A stretch of 64,000 nucleotides of DNA from contig NZ_RXFS01000005.1 in NCBI RefSeq assembly GCF_003952185.1, positions 248,001-312,000 of the forward strand, written 5' to 3'. This document shows positions 39,851-49,084 of this stretch, piece after piece (the stretch's first letter is position 1; each line of letters begins with the position of its first letter). Position numbers and translations under genes: made by a program. Under the pieces are notes generated by a model. That model saw nothing but the letters and a program-made list of their open reading frames with translations, did no database searches and was not told where the DNA came from. This stretch comes from Variovorax sp. 679 (GTDB taxonomy: Bacteria > Pseudomonadota > Gammaproteobacteria > Burkholderiales > Burkholderiaceae_C).

Positions 39851-40831
39851 ATGCATTCGATCGCCGCCCGCTTCGTCGCGGGCCTCATCACCGCCGGCAC
39901 GCTGTTTGCCGCCGCTTCGCCTGCCGCCGCGCAGGCCTGGCCCACGAAACCGGTGCGCCTGGTCATCGGCTTCCCGCCCGGCGGCATCGTCGACACGGTG
40001 GCGCGCCAGCTCCAGCCGCGCCTGCAGGCCGCGCTTGGCCAGCCGGTGATCGTCGACAATCGCGGCGGCGCCGGCGGCACGCTGGCGGCAGCCGAGGTGG
40101 CCAAGGCTGCGCCCGATGGTCATACGCTGCTGATGGTGTTCGACAGCTACGCCACCTATCCGCTGGTCTATCCGAAGCTCAGCTTCGACATCGCCCGCGA
40201 CCTGCAGCCGGTCACGCAGATCGTGAGCAATCCGCTGGTGCTGCTGGTCAATCCGAAGGTCGAGGCGCGCGACCTCAAGGGCTTCGTGGGCGTGCTCAAG
40301 TCGCAGCCGGGGCGTCTCAACTATGCGAGCGTCGGGCCGGGGTCGAGCAACCATCTCACGGCCGAATACTTCAAGGCGGTGAGCGGCACCTTCGTCACGC
40401 ACATTCCCTACCGCGGCGGTGGCCCCGCGCAGCAGGACCTGCTGGGCGGGCAGGTCGAGATGATGTTCCTTTCCGCCGTGCTAGCGCAGCCGCACGTGAA
40501 GTCGGGCCGCCTGCGCGCGCTGGCCCAGACCGGCCTGCAACGCGCGAGCGCCTACCCCGACACGCCCACCGTCGCAGAGAGCGGGTACCCGGGCTTCGAG
40601 GTCAATTCATGGGTAGGCCTGCTGGCGCCCGCAGGCACTCCGCGCCCCGTGGTCGACCGCCTGCAGGCCGAGGTGAAGAAGATCGTCGCCGATCCCGCCT
40701 TCGCCGCGCGCCTGCAGGAGCAGGGTTTGACAGGCATCGCCGGCACGCCCGAGCAGTTCGCGGCCGTGTTGCGCACCGAGCAGGACAAATGGACCCGACT
40801 GGTGCGCGAGCGCCAGCTGAGCCTGGAGTAG
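39851..40831 (+). CDS. Bug-family substrate-binding protein
   Basis: This 326-residue periplasmic protein has a signal peptide (cleavage near AAAQ) and the Bug/TctC fold: WPTKPVRLVIGFPPGGIVDTVAR, VIVDNRGGAGGTLAAAEVAKAAPDG and YASVGPGSSNHLTAEYFK. Such proteins bind carboxylates or aromatic acids for tripartite tricarboxylate transporters. No TctA/B membrane genes are nearby, so it may work with a distant transporter or as a sensor. It sits inside the hydroquinone unit. Confidence 0.9.
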   Translation: MHSIAARFVAGLITAGTLFAAASPAAAQAWPTKPVRLVIGFPPGGIVDTVARQLQPRLQAALGQPVIVDNRGGAGGTLAAAEVAKAAPDGHTLLMVFDSYATYPLVYPKLSFDIARDLQPVTQIVSNPLVLLVNPKVEARDLKGFVGVLKSQPGRLNYASVGPGSSNHLTAEYFKAVSGTFVTHIPYRGGGPAQQDLLGGQVEMMFLSAVLAQPHVKSGRLRALAQTGLQRASAYPDTPTVAESGYPGFEVNSWVGLLAPAGTPRPVVDRLQAEVKKIVADPAFAARLQEQGLTGIAGTPEQFAAVLRTEQDKWTRLVRERQLSLE

Positions 40832-40863
40832 AGCCGAGCGACCCGATGAAGAAGGAGACAACC

Positions 40864-42117
40864 ATGACATTCAATCGCAGACAGTTCACGCAGGCCACGG
40901 CCGCGCTGGTGGCTTCGGGCGCGGCACCGCTGGTGTTCGCGGCCGACACGCTGAAGATCGGCTACGTCTCTCCGCAGACCGGGCCGCTCGCACCCTTCGG
41001 CGAGGCCGACAAGTGGGTCATCGACCAGATGAAGACGGCCTTCAAGGACGGCATCACCGTGGGCGGCAAGAAGTACGCGGTGCAGATCGTGCTGAAGGAC
41101 AGCCAGTCGAACCCCAACCGCGCAGGCGAGGTGGCGAACGACCTGATCCTGAAGGACAAGGTCGCGCTGGTGCTTACGGCAGGAACGCCCGAGACCGCCA
41201 ACCCCGTGAGCGATGCCTGCGAGCTCAACGAGGTGCCCTGCATCTCGAGCGTGGTGCCGTGGCAGCCCTGGTTCTTCGGGCGCAAGGGCGATCCGGCGAA
41301 GGGCTTCAACTGGACGTACCACATGTTCTGGGGGCTCGAAGACGTCATCACCAACTTCACCAACGGCTGGAAGACGCTCGCCACCAACAAGAAGGTGGGC
41401 GGCCTGTTCCCCAACGACGGCGACGGCAACGCCTGGGGCGACAAGGAGCTGGGCTTTCCGAAGCCGCTCGCGCAGATGGGCTTCACGCTCACCGACCCAG
41501 GCCGCTTCCAGAACGGCACGCAGGACTTCAGCGCGCAGATCGCGGCCTTCAAGAAGGAGGGCGTCGAGATCGTCACCGGGGTGGTGATTCCGCCGGACGC
41601 CAAGACCTTCCTCACGCAGGCGCGGCAGCAGGGCTTCAAGGCGAAGGTCATCACGCTCGGCAAGGCGCTGCTGTTCCCCGGTGCGATCGAGGCGCTGGGC
41701 GATCTGGGTGATGGCCTCTCGACCGAGGTGTGGTGGAGCCCGTCGCACCCGTTCACGTCGAGCCTCACGCAGCAGAGCGCGAAGGCGCTGGCAGACGCCT
41801 ACGAGGCCGGCACGAAGAAGCAGTGGACGCAGCCCATCGGCTTCGCGCACGCGCTGTTCGAGGTGGCGGCGAATGCGCTCGGGCGTGCCAAGTCGCTGAA
41901 GGCATCGGACGTGCGCGACGCCGTGGCGTCGACCTCCATCAGCTCGGTGGTCGGCCCGGTGAAGTGGGGCGGTCAAGGGCCCTTCAAGAACGTCAGCAAG
42001 ACGCCGCTGGTGCTCGGCCAGTGGGGCAAGGGCCAGAAGTACAAGGTGGAGCTGACCATCGTGAACAACGAGGCGGCGACGAACATCCCCACCGGCGGCA
42101 AGCTGCGGCTGCTCTGA
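40864..42117 (+). CDS. LIV-type ABC transporter substrate-binding protein
   Basis: This 417-residue periplasmic binding protein of the branched-chain amino acid type has a Tat-like signal (NRRQFTQATAALVASGAAP). The body starts LKIGYVSPQTGPLAPFGEAD and includes DSQSNPNRAGEVANDLILKD. AAGGAGA lies before the chosen ATG. It opens a full LIV-type set (livG, livF, livH, livM order). Next to hydroquinone genes the ligand is probably an aromatic acid or precursor, not an amino acid; that is inference. Confidence 0.9.
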   Translation: MTFNRRQFTQATAALVASGAAPLVFAADTLKIGYVSPQTGPLAPFGEADKWVIDQMKTAFKDGITVGGKKYAVQIVLKDSQSNPNRAGEVANDLILKDKVALVLTAGTPETANPVSDACELNEVPCISSVVPWQPWFFGRKGDPAKGFNWTYHMFWGLEDVITNFTNGWKTLATNKKVGGLFPNDGDGNAWGDKELGFPKPLAQMGFTLTDPGRFQNGTQDFSAQIAAFKKEGVEIVTGVVIPPDAKTFLTQARQQGFKAKVITLGKALLFPGAIEALGDLGDGLSTEVWWSPSHPFTSSLTQQSAKALADAYEAGTKKQWTQPIGFAHALFEVAANALGRAKSLKASDVRDAVASTSISSVVGPVKWGGQGPFKNVSKTPLVLGQWGKGQKYKVELTIVNNEAATNIPTGGKLRLL

Positions 42118-42130
42118 ACCCGGGAATGCC

Positions 42131-42850
42131 ATGACGCTTCTGGCACTGCATGCCGTGAGCAAGTCCTACGGCGCGCTCAAGGTCACCGACGACATCACGC
42201 TCGCGGTGACCGAGGGCGAGACGCTGGGCATCCTCGGGCCGAACGGCGCGGGAAAGACCACGCTGTTCAACCTGATCTCGGGCGACGTGCGCGTGGATGC
42301 AGGGCGCGTCGAGTACGCGGGCCGCGACGTGACGCGGCTCAAGCCGCACCAGCGCTGCCATGCGGGCATCGGTCGCAGCTACCAGGTGCCGCAGCCCTTC
42401 GGCAACATGAGCGTGTTCGAGAACCTCGTGACGGCCGCTTGCTTCGGCGGACAGCAGACCGAGCGCGAGGCTTGGCAGACGGCGCATGAGGTGCTGGAGC
42501 AGACGGGCCTGATGGCGCATGCCAACAAGCCTGCGGGCGGGCTGACCCTGCTCGACCGCAAGCGGCTGGAGTTGGCGCGAGCTCTCGCCACGCGGCCTCA
42601 GTTGCTGCTGCTAGACGAGATCGCGGGCGGGCTCACGGAGCCCGAGGCCGCGGTGCTGGTCGGCGAGCTCAAGCGCATCAAGGCGCGGGGCGTGACGATG
42701 ATCTGGATCGAGCATGTCGTGCACGCGCTGCTGTCGCTGGCGGATCGGTTGTTCGTCATCAACTTCGGGCAGAAGCTCGCGGAGGGCGCACCGCTCGTCG
42801 TGATGAATGACCCAGAGGTGCGGCGCGTGTACATGGGGATGGAAGCATGA
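42131..42850 (+). CDS. LIV-type ABC transporter ATP-binding protein (LivG-like)
   Basis: This 239-residue ATPase has Walker A GPNGAGKTT, Walker B LLLLDEIAGGLTEPE and H-loop IEHVV. The signature region reads LTLLDRKRLELARAL, not LSGGQ, as is often relaxed in LivG proteins. Its stop overlaps the next start (ATGA). Confidence 0.92.
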   Translation: MTLLALHAVSKSYGALKVTDDITLAVTEGETLGILGPNGAGKTTLFNLISGDVRVDAGRVEYAGRDVTRLKPHQRCHAGIGRSYQVPQPFGNMSVFENLVTAACFGGQQTEREAWQTAHEVLEQTGLMAHANKPAGGLTLLDRKRLELARALATRPQLLLLDEIAGGLTEPEAAVLVGELKRIKARGVTMIWIEHVVHALLSLADRLFVINFGQKLAEGAPLVVMNDPEVRRVYMGMEA

Positions 42851-43566
42851 GCGCGCTGCTCGACACCCGTGCGCTGAAGGCCTTCTACGGCGACGCTCAA
42901 GCCTTGTTCGGCATCGACTTCTCGCTGGCGCGTGGCGAGCTCGTCGCCATCATCGGCGCCAACGGCGCTGGCAAATCGACCTTCCTCAAGAGCCTCACGG
43001 GCCTCGTGCGCGCGCCGCGCGATGCGATCCGCTTCAAGGGCGAGCCCATCGGCGGATTGCCTCCCGGCGACATCGTGCGCCGCGGCCTCGCCATGGTCCC
43101 CGAGGGCCGCCGCCTGTTTCCGAGCCTCAGCGTCGAGGAGAACCTGCTGATGGGCTCCACCGCTGCGCGCAAGGGGCCGTGGAACCTCCAGCGCCTGTAC
43201 GCGCTGTTCCCCATCCTCGCTGAGAAGCGACACCAGCCAGGCACGTCGCTGTCGGGCGGGCAGCAGCAGATGGTCGCGCTGGGCCGTGCGCTCATGAGCA
43301 ACCCGGAGGTGCTGCTGTGCGACGAACTCTCGCTCGGCCTCGCGCCCATCGTCATCCGGGAGATCTACGCCGCCATGCCGAGCATCACCGGCGAGGGCAT
43401 GACGGTCGTCATCGTCGAGCAGGACGTGACGATGGCGCGGCAGGTCTCGCGGCGCATCTACTGCCTCCAGGAAGGCCGCGTTTCGCTCGAAGGCAATTCC
43501 GCGGACCTCACCCGCGAGCAGATCTCGCAGGCCTACTTCGGCATCGGGGAGGCGGCCCATGCTTGA
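42847..43566 (+). CDS. LIV-type ABC transporter ATP-binding protein (LivF-like)
   Basis: This 239-residue ATPase has Walker A GANGAGKST, signature TSLSGGQQQMVALGRALM and Walker B VLLCDELSLGLAP. It is the second ATPase of the transporter and overlaps livH by 8 bases. Confidence 0.93.
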   Translation: MSALLDTRALKAFYGDAQALFGIDFSLARGELVAIIGANGAGKSTFLKSLTGLVRAPRDAIRFKGEPIGGLPPGDIVRRGLAMVPEGRRLFPSLSVEENLLMGSTAARKGPWNLQRLYALFPILAEKRHQPGTSLSGGQQQMVALGRALMSNPEVLLCDELSLGLAPIVIREIYAAMPSITGEGMTVVIVEQDVTMARQVSRRIYCLQEGRVSLEGNSADLTREQISQAYFGIGEAAHA

Positions 43567-44422
43567 AACCATCGTCCAGGGCGTTCTGCTCGGCGGCCTC
43601 TATACGCTCTTCGCGCTGGGCCAGTCGCTGATGTTCGGCGTGATGCGGCTCACCAACACGGCGCAGGGCGACTTCATCATCCTCGGCGCGTTCGCGGTCA
43701 TCGCGGGCGTGTCGTTGACGGGCGATGTCGCGCCCTGGCTCGTCGCGCTCGCGGTGCTGCCGGTGGCCTTCGGCTTCGGCTACGCGCTGCAGCGCTACGT
43801 GCTCAATGGCACGCTCGGAAAAGACCCGCTGCCTTCGCTGGTCGTCACCTTCGGCCTGTCGATCGTCATTCAGAACCTGCTGCTCGAACTGTTCTCGGCC
43901 GACCCGCGCGCCATCGAGACCGGCGGGCTCAACACGCAGGGCATCGCGCTGGGCGAGGCGATGTCGCTCGGGGTGTTGCCGCTCGTGGTACTGGCCATTG
44001 CCGTCATTGCGACCGGCGCGCTGCAGTGGCTCTTCGCGCACACGGCGCTGGGGCGCTCGTTCCGGGCCGTGTCCGACGATCGCGAGATCGCGGAGCTCAT
44101 GGGGCTGAACGCGAAGAAGGTCTATGCGTTCGCAACCGCCATCGCCTTCGTGCTGATCGCCATCGCGGGTGCACTGCAGGGCATGCGCACGACGGTGTCT
44201 CCATCGGACGGCCCGCTGCTTCTGCTCTTCGCCTTCGAGGCCGTGATCATCGGCGGCATGGGCTCCTTCTGGGGCACGCTGGCCGGCGCGATGATCCTCG
44301 GCATCACGCAGCAGATCGGCTTCCGGCTCGACCCGGGCTGGGGCATCTGGTTCGGCCACATCGTGTTCCTCGTGGTGCTGGTGCTGCGGCCGCAGGGGCT
44401 CTTTCCAAAGACACGCGGATAA
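43559..44422 (+). CDS. LIV-type ABC transporter permease (LivH-like)
   Basis: This 287-residue polytopic membrane protein starts METIVQGVLLGGLYTLFALGQSLMF-like (MLETIVQ...), the standard LivH opening. It has about eight spans and the EAA-like loop region ELMGLNAKKVYAFATAIAFV. It forms the translocation channel with the LivM protein that follows. Confidence 0.92.
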   Translation: MLETIVQGVLLGGLYTLFALGQSLMFGVMRLTNTAQGDFIILGAFAVIAGVSLTGDVAPWLVALAVLPVAFGFGYALQRYVLNGTLGKDPLPSLVVTFGLSIVIQNLLLELFSADPRAIETGGLNTQGIALGEAMSLGVLPLVVLAIAVIATGALQWLFAHTALGRSFRAVSDDREIAELMGLNAKKVYAFATAIAFVLIAIAGALQGMRTTVSPSDGPLLLLFAFEAVIIGGMGSFWGTLAGAMILGITQQIGFRLDPGWGIWFGHIVFLVVLVLRPQGLFPKTRG

Positions 44423-44437
44423 AGGCAGACAAGGCCG

Positions 44438-45478
44438 ATGACGAACATGCCTCTTCCCATCGTTGCCGTCGAACGCGCAACAGCCGCGAGCCACGCCGCG
44501 CTCATCGTCGGCATCGCCATCGTGCTCGTGGCCGCCAGCCTCCCGTGGTGGGGCGAGTCGAGCTGGATGCGCGAGTTCGTCGAGATCGCCTGCTACTTCA
44601 TCTTCGCGATGATGTGGAACCTGCTCGCCGGCTACGGCGGCATGGTGAGCATCGGGCAGCAGGCCTTCTTCGGCTTCGGCGGCTACGTGATGCTGATGCT
44701 CGGCAACTTCGCGGGAGTCAACCCGTTCATTGCGATACCGATGGGCGCACTGGCTGCCGGACTTGTCGCGATACCTGTGTCCTTCGTCGCGTTCCGGCTC
44801 TCGGGCGGCTACTTCGCCATCGGCACATGGGTCATCGCGGAGGTGTTCCGGCTCAGCTTCGCCAATGTTTCGGCGGTAGGTGGCGGCTCGGGTACCACGC
44901 TCACCGCGCTGCGCGGCATCGAGAAGGCCACACGTGAAAGCACCACCTACTGGATGGCGCTGGCCTGCGTGGTCGCTGCCGTCGCGCTGGTGTATTTGTT
45001 CCTGCGCAGCAAGCGCGGGCTGGCGCTGCTGGCGATACGCGACAACGAAGTCGCGGCGGAGTCGCAGGGCATTCCGGTCGCGCGCATGAAGCTCGCCGTG
45101 TACGTGGTCGCGGCTTTCGGCGCGGGGCTCGCGGGCGCGCTGTACTTCGTGGGCAACCTGCGCATCAGCCCCGACGCGGCCTTCAGCGTCAACTGGACGG
45201 CCTTCGCCATCTTCATGGTGGTCATCGGCGGCATCGGGCGCATCGAGGGGCCGCTCGTCGGCGCGCTCATCTTCTGGGCGCTCAACAAGTTCCTGAGCGA
45301 CTACGGCACCTGGTATCTGCTGGGGCTGGGCCTGCTTGCGATCCTCGTCACGCTGTTCTTCAAGCAAGGGCTGTGGGGCTATGCGCAACAGCGGTGGGGC
45401 TGGTCGCTGTTTCCCACGCAGCGCAAGCTGCTGCGTACATCGCCTGCTGGTAGTACTTTCCTACGCGATAGACCCTGA
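44438..45478 (+). CDS. LIV-type ABC transporter permease (LivM-like)
   Basis: This 346-residue membrane protein has the LivM core: LLAGYGGMVSIGQQAFFGFGGY, GYFAIGTWVIAEVFRL, and LALLAIRDNEVAAESQGIPV as the cytoplasmic coupling loop. There is no fused ATPase. It is the last gene of the transporter unit; about 100 bases separate it from the next Bug gene. Confidence 0.92.
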   Translation: MTNMPLPIVAVERATAASHAALIVGIAIVLVAASLPWWGESSWMREFVEIACYFIFAMMWNLLAGYGGMVSIGQQAFFGFGGYVMLMLGNFAGVNPFIAIPMGALAAGLVAIPVSFVAFRLSGGYFAIGTWVIAEVFRLSFANVSAVGGGSGTTLTALRGIEKATRESTTYWMALACVVAAVALVYLFLRSKRGLALLAIRDNEVAAESQGIPVARMKLAVYVVAAFGAGLAGALYFVGNLRISPDAAFSVNWTAFAIFMVVIGGIGRIEGPLVGALIFWALNKFLSDYGTWYLLGLGLLAILVTLFFKQGLWGYAQQRWGWSLFPTQRKLLRTSPAGSTFLRDRP

Positions 45479-45581
45479 CGGGAAGCCACTTCAGGCTTGC
45501 GAAAAGCATCACCATCCTGTAACGTCTTGTAAACACAATGTAAGCACTTTCCCCAATTTTTCTCACTCTCCTGGAGTCATC

Positions 45582-46592
45582 TTGACGATCACCAAACGCC
45601 GCCTGCTGGAAGGCGGCGCGGCAGCCATTGCCGCTTCGCTGCTTGCGAAGACTTCGTGGGCCCAGCAGCGCAACAGCAGCACCGGCGACGCTTCCTGGCC
45701 GACCAAGCCCCTCCACATCCTTGTCGGCTTTCCTGCAGGCGCATCGCCCGATCTTGCGGCCCGCGCCATCGCAGAGCCCCTGTCGAAAATCCTGCGCCAG
45801 CCGGTGATCGTCGAGAACAAGCCCGGCGCCAGCGGCAACACGGTGGCCGACCAGGTGGCCAAGGCCACCGACGATCACACCGTCGGCGCGTTGATCAACG
45901 GCAACCTCACCATCGCCAAGCTGCTCAATCCGTCGCTGCCCTTCGATCCCGAGAAAGACTTCGCGCCGGTCGGCCTCATCGGCACCGCGCCGCTGGTGCT
46001 GGCGGTGTCGGGCAGCGCCACGGGCAAGACCTCGGCCGAGCAACTGCTGTGGGTGCGCAACCTCGGCAGCGGCGGCAAATACGGCACGCCGGGCGTGGGC
46101 ACGGTGGGTCACCTGGGCATGGAACTCATCAAGAGCCGCGCGGCCATCACCGCGCAGCACAAGCCCTACACGGGCAATCCGCAGGTCATCGCCGGCCTGC
46201 TGGCCAACGAGATCCAGCTGGCGCTGCTGCCGCCGGGCCTCGCGATGCCGCACGTCAAGTCGGGAAAGATCAAGGCCATCGGCGTGACCTCGCCCGAGCG
46301 CAGCCCGCTGGCGAGCGAACTGCCCACGATCCGCGATGCGGACGTGCGCGGTGCCGATCTCGAGATCTGGACCGCGCTGGCCGCGCCCGCGGGCATGAAG
46401 CCCGCGGGCGCGGCCAAGCTCAACGCAGCGCTGGTCGAAGTGATCAGCTCGCCCGAGGTTAGCCAGGCATTGCTGAAGACCGGCTGGCAGGCCCAGCCCG
46501 GTTCGCCCGACACGCTGGCCAAGCGCATGCGCGCCGACACCACGCGCCTGGGCGGCGTGATCATCATGAAGGGCATCCACTCGGAAGGCTGA
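45582..46592 (+). CDS. Bug-family substrate-binding protein
   Basis: This 336-residue protein has a Tat-like signal (TKRRLLEGGAAAIAASLLA) and Bug core WPTKPLHILVGFPAGASPDLAARAI and VIVENKPGASGNTVADQVAKA. The start is TTG at 45582 with CTGGAG upstream; no ATG gives a proper signal. Its ligand is unknown. It is transcribed alone, or read through from the LIV genes, and is convergent with the esterase-like gene. Confidence 0.85.
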   Translation: MTITKRRLLEGGAAAIAASLLAKTSWAQQRNSSTGDASWPTKPLHILVGFPAGASPDLAARAIAEPLSKILRQPVIVENKPGASGNTVADQVAKATDDHTVGALINGNLTIAKLLNPSLPFDPEKDFAPVGLIGTAPLVLAVSGSATGKTSAEQLLWVRNLGSGGKYGTPGVGTVGHLGMELIKSRAAITAQHKPYTGNPQVIAGLLANEIQLALLPPGLAMPHVKSGKIKAIGVTSPERSPLASELPTIRDADVRGADLEIWTALAAPAGMKPAGAAKLNAALVEVISSPEVSQALLKTGWQAQPGSPDTLAKRMRADTTRLGGVIIMKGIHSEG

Positions 46593-46626
46593 CCGCGGGG
46601 GCGGCCAGCCTGTCAGGCGGCAGTCT

Positions 46627-48084
46627 TCAGCTCTTGCGCTTGAACAGCGGCTGGTCGAAGCGGATCGTGATGACTTCCGTGTCGTCCGGCTTGCCCTGCA
46701 CCCGGCCGTCTTCCGTCGGGAAGTTGGTGTCGATCGCGACGGCCAGCGTGTTGTCGTCCACCACCTCGACGCTCTCGACTGAATCGAAAGGCATGGTGAA
46801 CTTGCCGGCCGCCACGCCGGCCAGCGGGCCGCCGATGCCCGTCGGGTCGGAGATGTTCAGCAGGTCGACCAGCAGCGTCTTCTTCAGCACGCCGTCGGCA
46901 TCCTTGACGTCGAGGTCGACCATGTACAGGCGCTTGACCACGGCCTTCGAGCCATACAGGCTGTCGCGCTCGATCAGCACGAACTTGTTGCCACCGATGT
47001 TGGTCATGTCGCCGATGACGATCTGGTTGTCCTTGGCCGGGCCATCCTTCCTGTAGACCGGGTTCTTGCCGGTGTAGAGCATCGAGGCGGGGTCGAACTC
47101 GAAGAAGTTCAGGTAGCGTTCGTCGTCGGCCACGGGGCGCAGCGAGGCGAGCGAGGGCGCGGCTTCCGGCACCGCATAGAGGCGGCTGTTGTCGCCGTTG
47201 AAGGCGAGGCTCTCGAAGCCGCGGCTCGCGAGCGAGGTGACGGCGGCGCCGTTGTTCATCACGAGCGGGTTGAACGGGCTGCGCAGGAACGGATGCGGCA
47301 CCGGGTCGCCCATCAGCGTGCCGTTCTTGTCGAAGTGCAGGATGTAGGGGCCGAATTCCTCGCCCACGAAGTAAGTGCCGTCCTTCGCGCGGGCGATCGA
47401 CTCCACGTCGAGGTCGAAGCCCGTCAGCAGCCGGCCGCTGACGATGCGCGGGTCCACGGGTATGCCGCTGTCGACGAGGTTGTTGCCGTTGACCTTCTGG
47501 TAGTTGGCGAAGTCGGCGGTGATCTTCAGGTCGACGCCCTTGCCGTCCTTCAGGAAGCCGTTGGCGTCGTTGAAGGCGACATGGCTGTTCACCTTCACGG
47601 TGCCGGGAACCGTCGTGCCGTTGGCCACCGTACGGAAGTCGATGCTGACGTTGTAGAAACCGACCACGAAGTCGCCGGAGTTGCCCTTGCTGCCGTAGCC
47701 GTTGTCGGGCATGGCGAGCCAGGTGCCGTCATCGTTCTTCAGCAGTGCCGAGAAGCCCGGCAGCGGCTGCCCGTCGACGAAGGGCGGTGTCACGCCGAGC
47801 GTGGCGGTGATGAACTGGCCCGTGGTCGGACCGGGCTGGCGGAACGTGGCGGGCAGGGAGGCCCAGCCCGTCAGCTTGTGGGGCAGTCCCGAGGAATTGT
47901 CCTGCGGTGGTTGGGGAGCTGGCGCGGGTGCTGGCGCAGGTGCCGGGGCGGGCGTTGCCGCCACCGGCGGAAAGGCGATGCCGCCTCCACCGCTGCCGCC
48001 ACCGCATGCGGTGAGCGCGGCGGTGGCAACGACCGCGAGCGCGAGGTGGCGCGGCAATGTTGACGAGAAGAAAAGACTGGACAT
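46627..48084 (-). CDS. Phytase-like/esterase-like lipoprotein
   Basis: This 485-residue exported protein has a lipoprotein signal with lipobox LTAC followed by a Gly run, then a Pro/Ala linker. A beta-propeller-like domain of the phytase-like esterase family follows (FSALLKNDDGTWLAMPDNGYG, FDLDVESIARAKDGTYFVGEEFGPYI, FESLAFNGDNSRLYAVPE). The Asp/Glu/Asn-rich loops suggest Ca2+-dependent phosphoester hydrolysis. Substrate is unknown. ATG at 48084 was chosen over 48099 because GGAGG lies at good spacing before it. Confidence 0.85.
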   Translation of the reverse strand: MSSLFFSSTLPRHLALAVVATAALTACGGGSGGGGIAFPPVAATPAPAPAPAPAPAPQPPQDNSSGLPHKLTGWASLPATFRQPGPTTGQFITATLGVTPPFVDGQPLPGFSALLKNDDGTWLAMPDNGYGSKGNSGDFVVGFYNVSIDFRTVANGTTVPGTVKVNSHVAFNDANGFLKDGKGVDLKITADFANYQKVNGNNLVDSGIPVDPRIVSGRLLTGFDLDVESIARAKDGTYFVGEEFGPYILHFDKNGTLMGDPVPHPFLRSPFNPLVMNNGAAVTSLASRGFESLAFNGDNSRLYAVPEAAPSLASLRPVADDERYLNFFEFDPASMLYTGKNPVYRKDGPAKDNQIVIGDMTNIGGNKFVLIERDSLYGSKAVVKRLYMVDLDVKDADGVLKKTLLVDLLNISDPTGIGGPLAGVAAGKFTMPFDSVESVEVVDDNTLAVAIDTNFPTEDGRVQGKPDDTEVITIRFDQPLFKRKS

Positions 48085-48160
48085 GAATGGACCCTCCATC
48101 GGTTTTGTAGTGAGGGGCGCAATCTAGAAAACCGATGTGACGTGCCCATGAATACACCGC

Positions 48161-48946
48161 TCAGAGCATGCGTGAAATCCTGTCCGCCGCTTCGCGCAGC
48201 GCGGGCAGCATGGTCTCCTGCATTGCCTTCGCGCTGGTGCGGTTCGCCTGTCCGCTGATGTTGAGCGCAGCCACCATGCGGCCCTGGCGGTTGACGATGG
48301 GTGCGGCCACGGAGATCAGTCCCTCTTCGAGCTCCTGGTTCACCAGGCACCACTGCTGCCTGCGCGCCTGCGCCACCTTGACCATCAGCGCGTCGATGTC
48401 GGTCACCGTGTGCCTGGTCAGCGCCTCGATGTTCGAAGCCTCGAGCCGTGCGCGCACTTCGTCGTCGTCGAGGTCCGCCAGCAGCAGCCGGCCCAGCGAG
48501 GTGCAATAGGCCGGCAGGCGTGAGCCCACGCCGAGGTTGATGTGCATGATCTTCTTCGTCGGCACGCGCAGCACGTAGACGATGTCGGTCGCATCGAGTA
48601 CGGCGGCCGAGCACGACTCCTGCACCTGCTGCACCAGCGCTTCCATCACAGGCTCCGCGCGGTTCCAGATCGGCATCGACGAGAGATACGCGAAGCCCAG
48701 GTCGAGGATGCGCGGCGTGAGCGTGAAGAGCTTGCCGTCGGTCACCACGTAGCCCAGCGTCTGCAGCGTGAGCAGGATGCGGCGCGCCCCCGCGCGCGTC
48801 AGTCCGCTGCCGGCCGCCACTTCGCTGAGGGTCTGGTGCGGCGCATTGGCACTGAACGAGCGGATCACCTGCAGGCCCCGCGCGAAGGACTGCACGTAGC
48901 TGTCGCCGGGCGCGGGTGTTTCGGGTTGTGCGGGGTGGGTTGCCAT
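48161..48946 (-). CDS. pcaR: IclR-family regulator of the beta-ketoadipate genes
   Basis: This 261-residue protein has an N-terminal winged helix (TLSEVAAGSGLTRAGARRILLTL) and a C-terminal IclR effector domain (GLISVAAPIVNRQGRMVAALNISG). It is divergent from pcaIJF, the arrangement expected for PcaR, which responds to beta-ketoadipate. PobR or CatR paralogues cannot be excluded by eye, but position favours PcaR. Confidence 0.88.
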   Translation of the reverse strand: MATHPAQPETPAPGDSYVQSFARGLQVIRSFSANAPHQTLSEVAAGSGLTRAGARRILLTLQTLGYVVTDGKLFTLTPRILDLGFAYLSSMPIWNRAEPVMEALVQQVQESCSAAVLDATDIVYVLRVPTKKIMHINLGVGSRLPAYCTSLGRLLLADLDDDEVRARLEASNIEALTRHTVTDIDALMVKVAQARRQQWCLVNQELEEGLISVAAPIVNRQGRMVAALNISGQANRTSAKAMQETMLPALREAADRISRML

Positions 48947-48970
48947 GGTGCTCGATCCTCTCTAGAATTC

Positions 48971-49004
48971 ATTATACGAACAAATGTTCTTTAGACGAAC
49001 AAAT
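48971..49004. promoter_or_regulatory. pcaR-pcaI operator region
   Basis: ACGAACAAAT occurs twice as direct repeats (48976-48985 and 48995-49004), 19 bp apart centre to centre. GAACA-AA-TGTTC is a perfect dyad at 48978-48989. On the minus strand TATAAT (48976 to 48971) may be the pcaR -10, so the regulator would repress itself. The direct-repeat spacing of about two helical turns fits an IclR dimer pair. Confidence 0.6.
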
Positions 49005-49084
49005 CGGCGGTTCGCAGAATCGGTCGGCGTGTTCAGGCGGTTCGCTCCCGCGCTTTTCTTTCCTCACTCCCGGAGACAGGCTTC

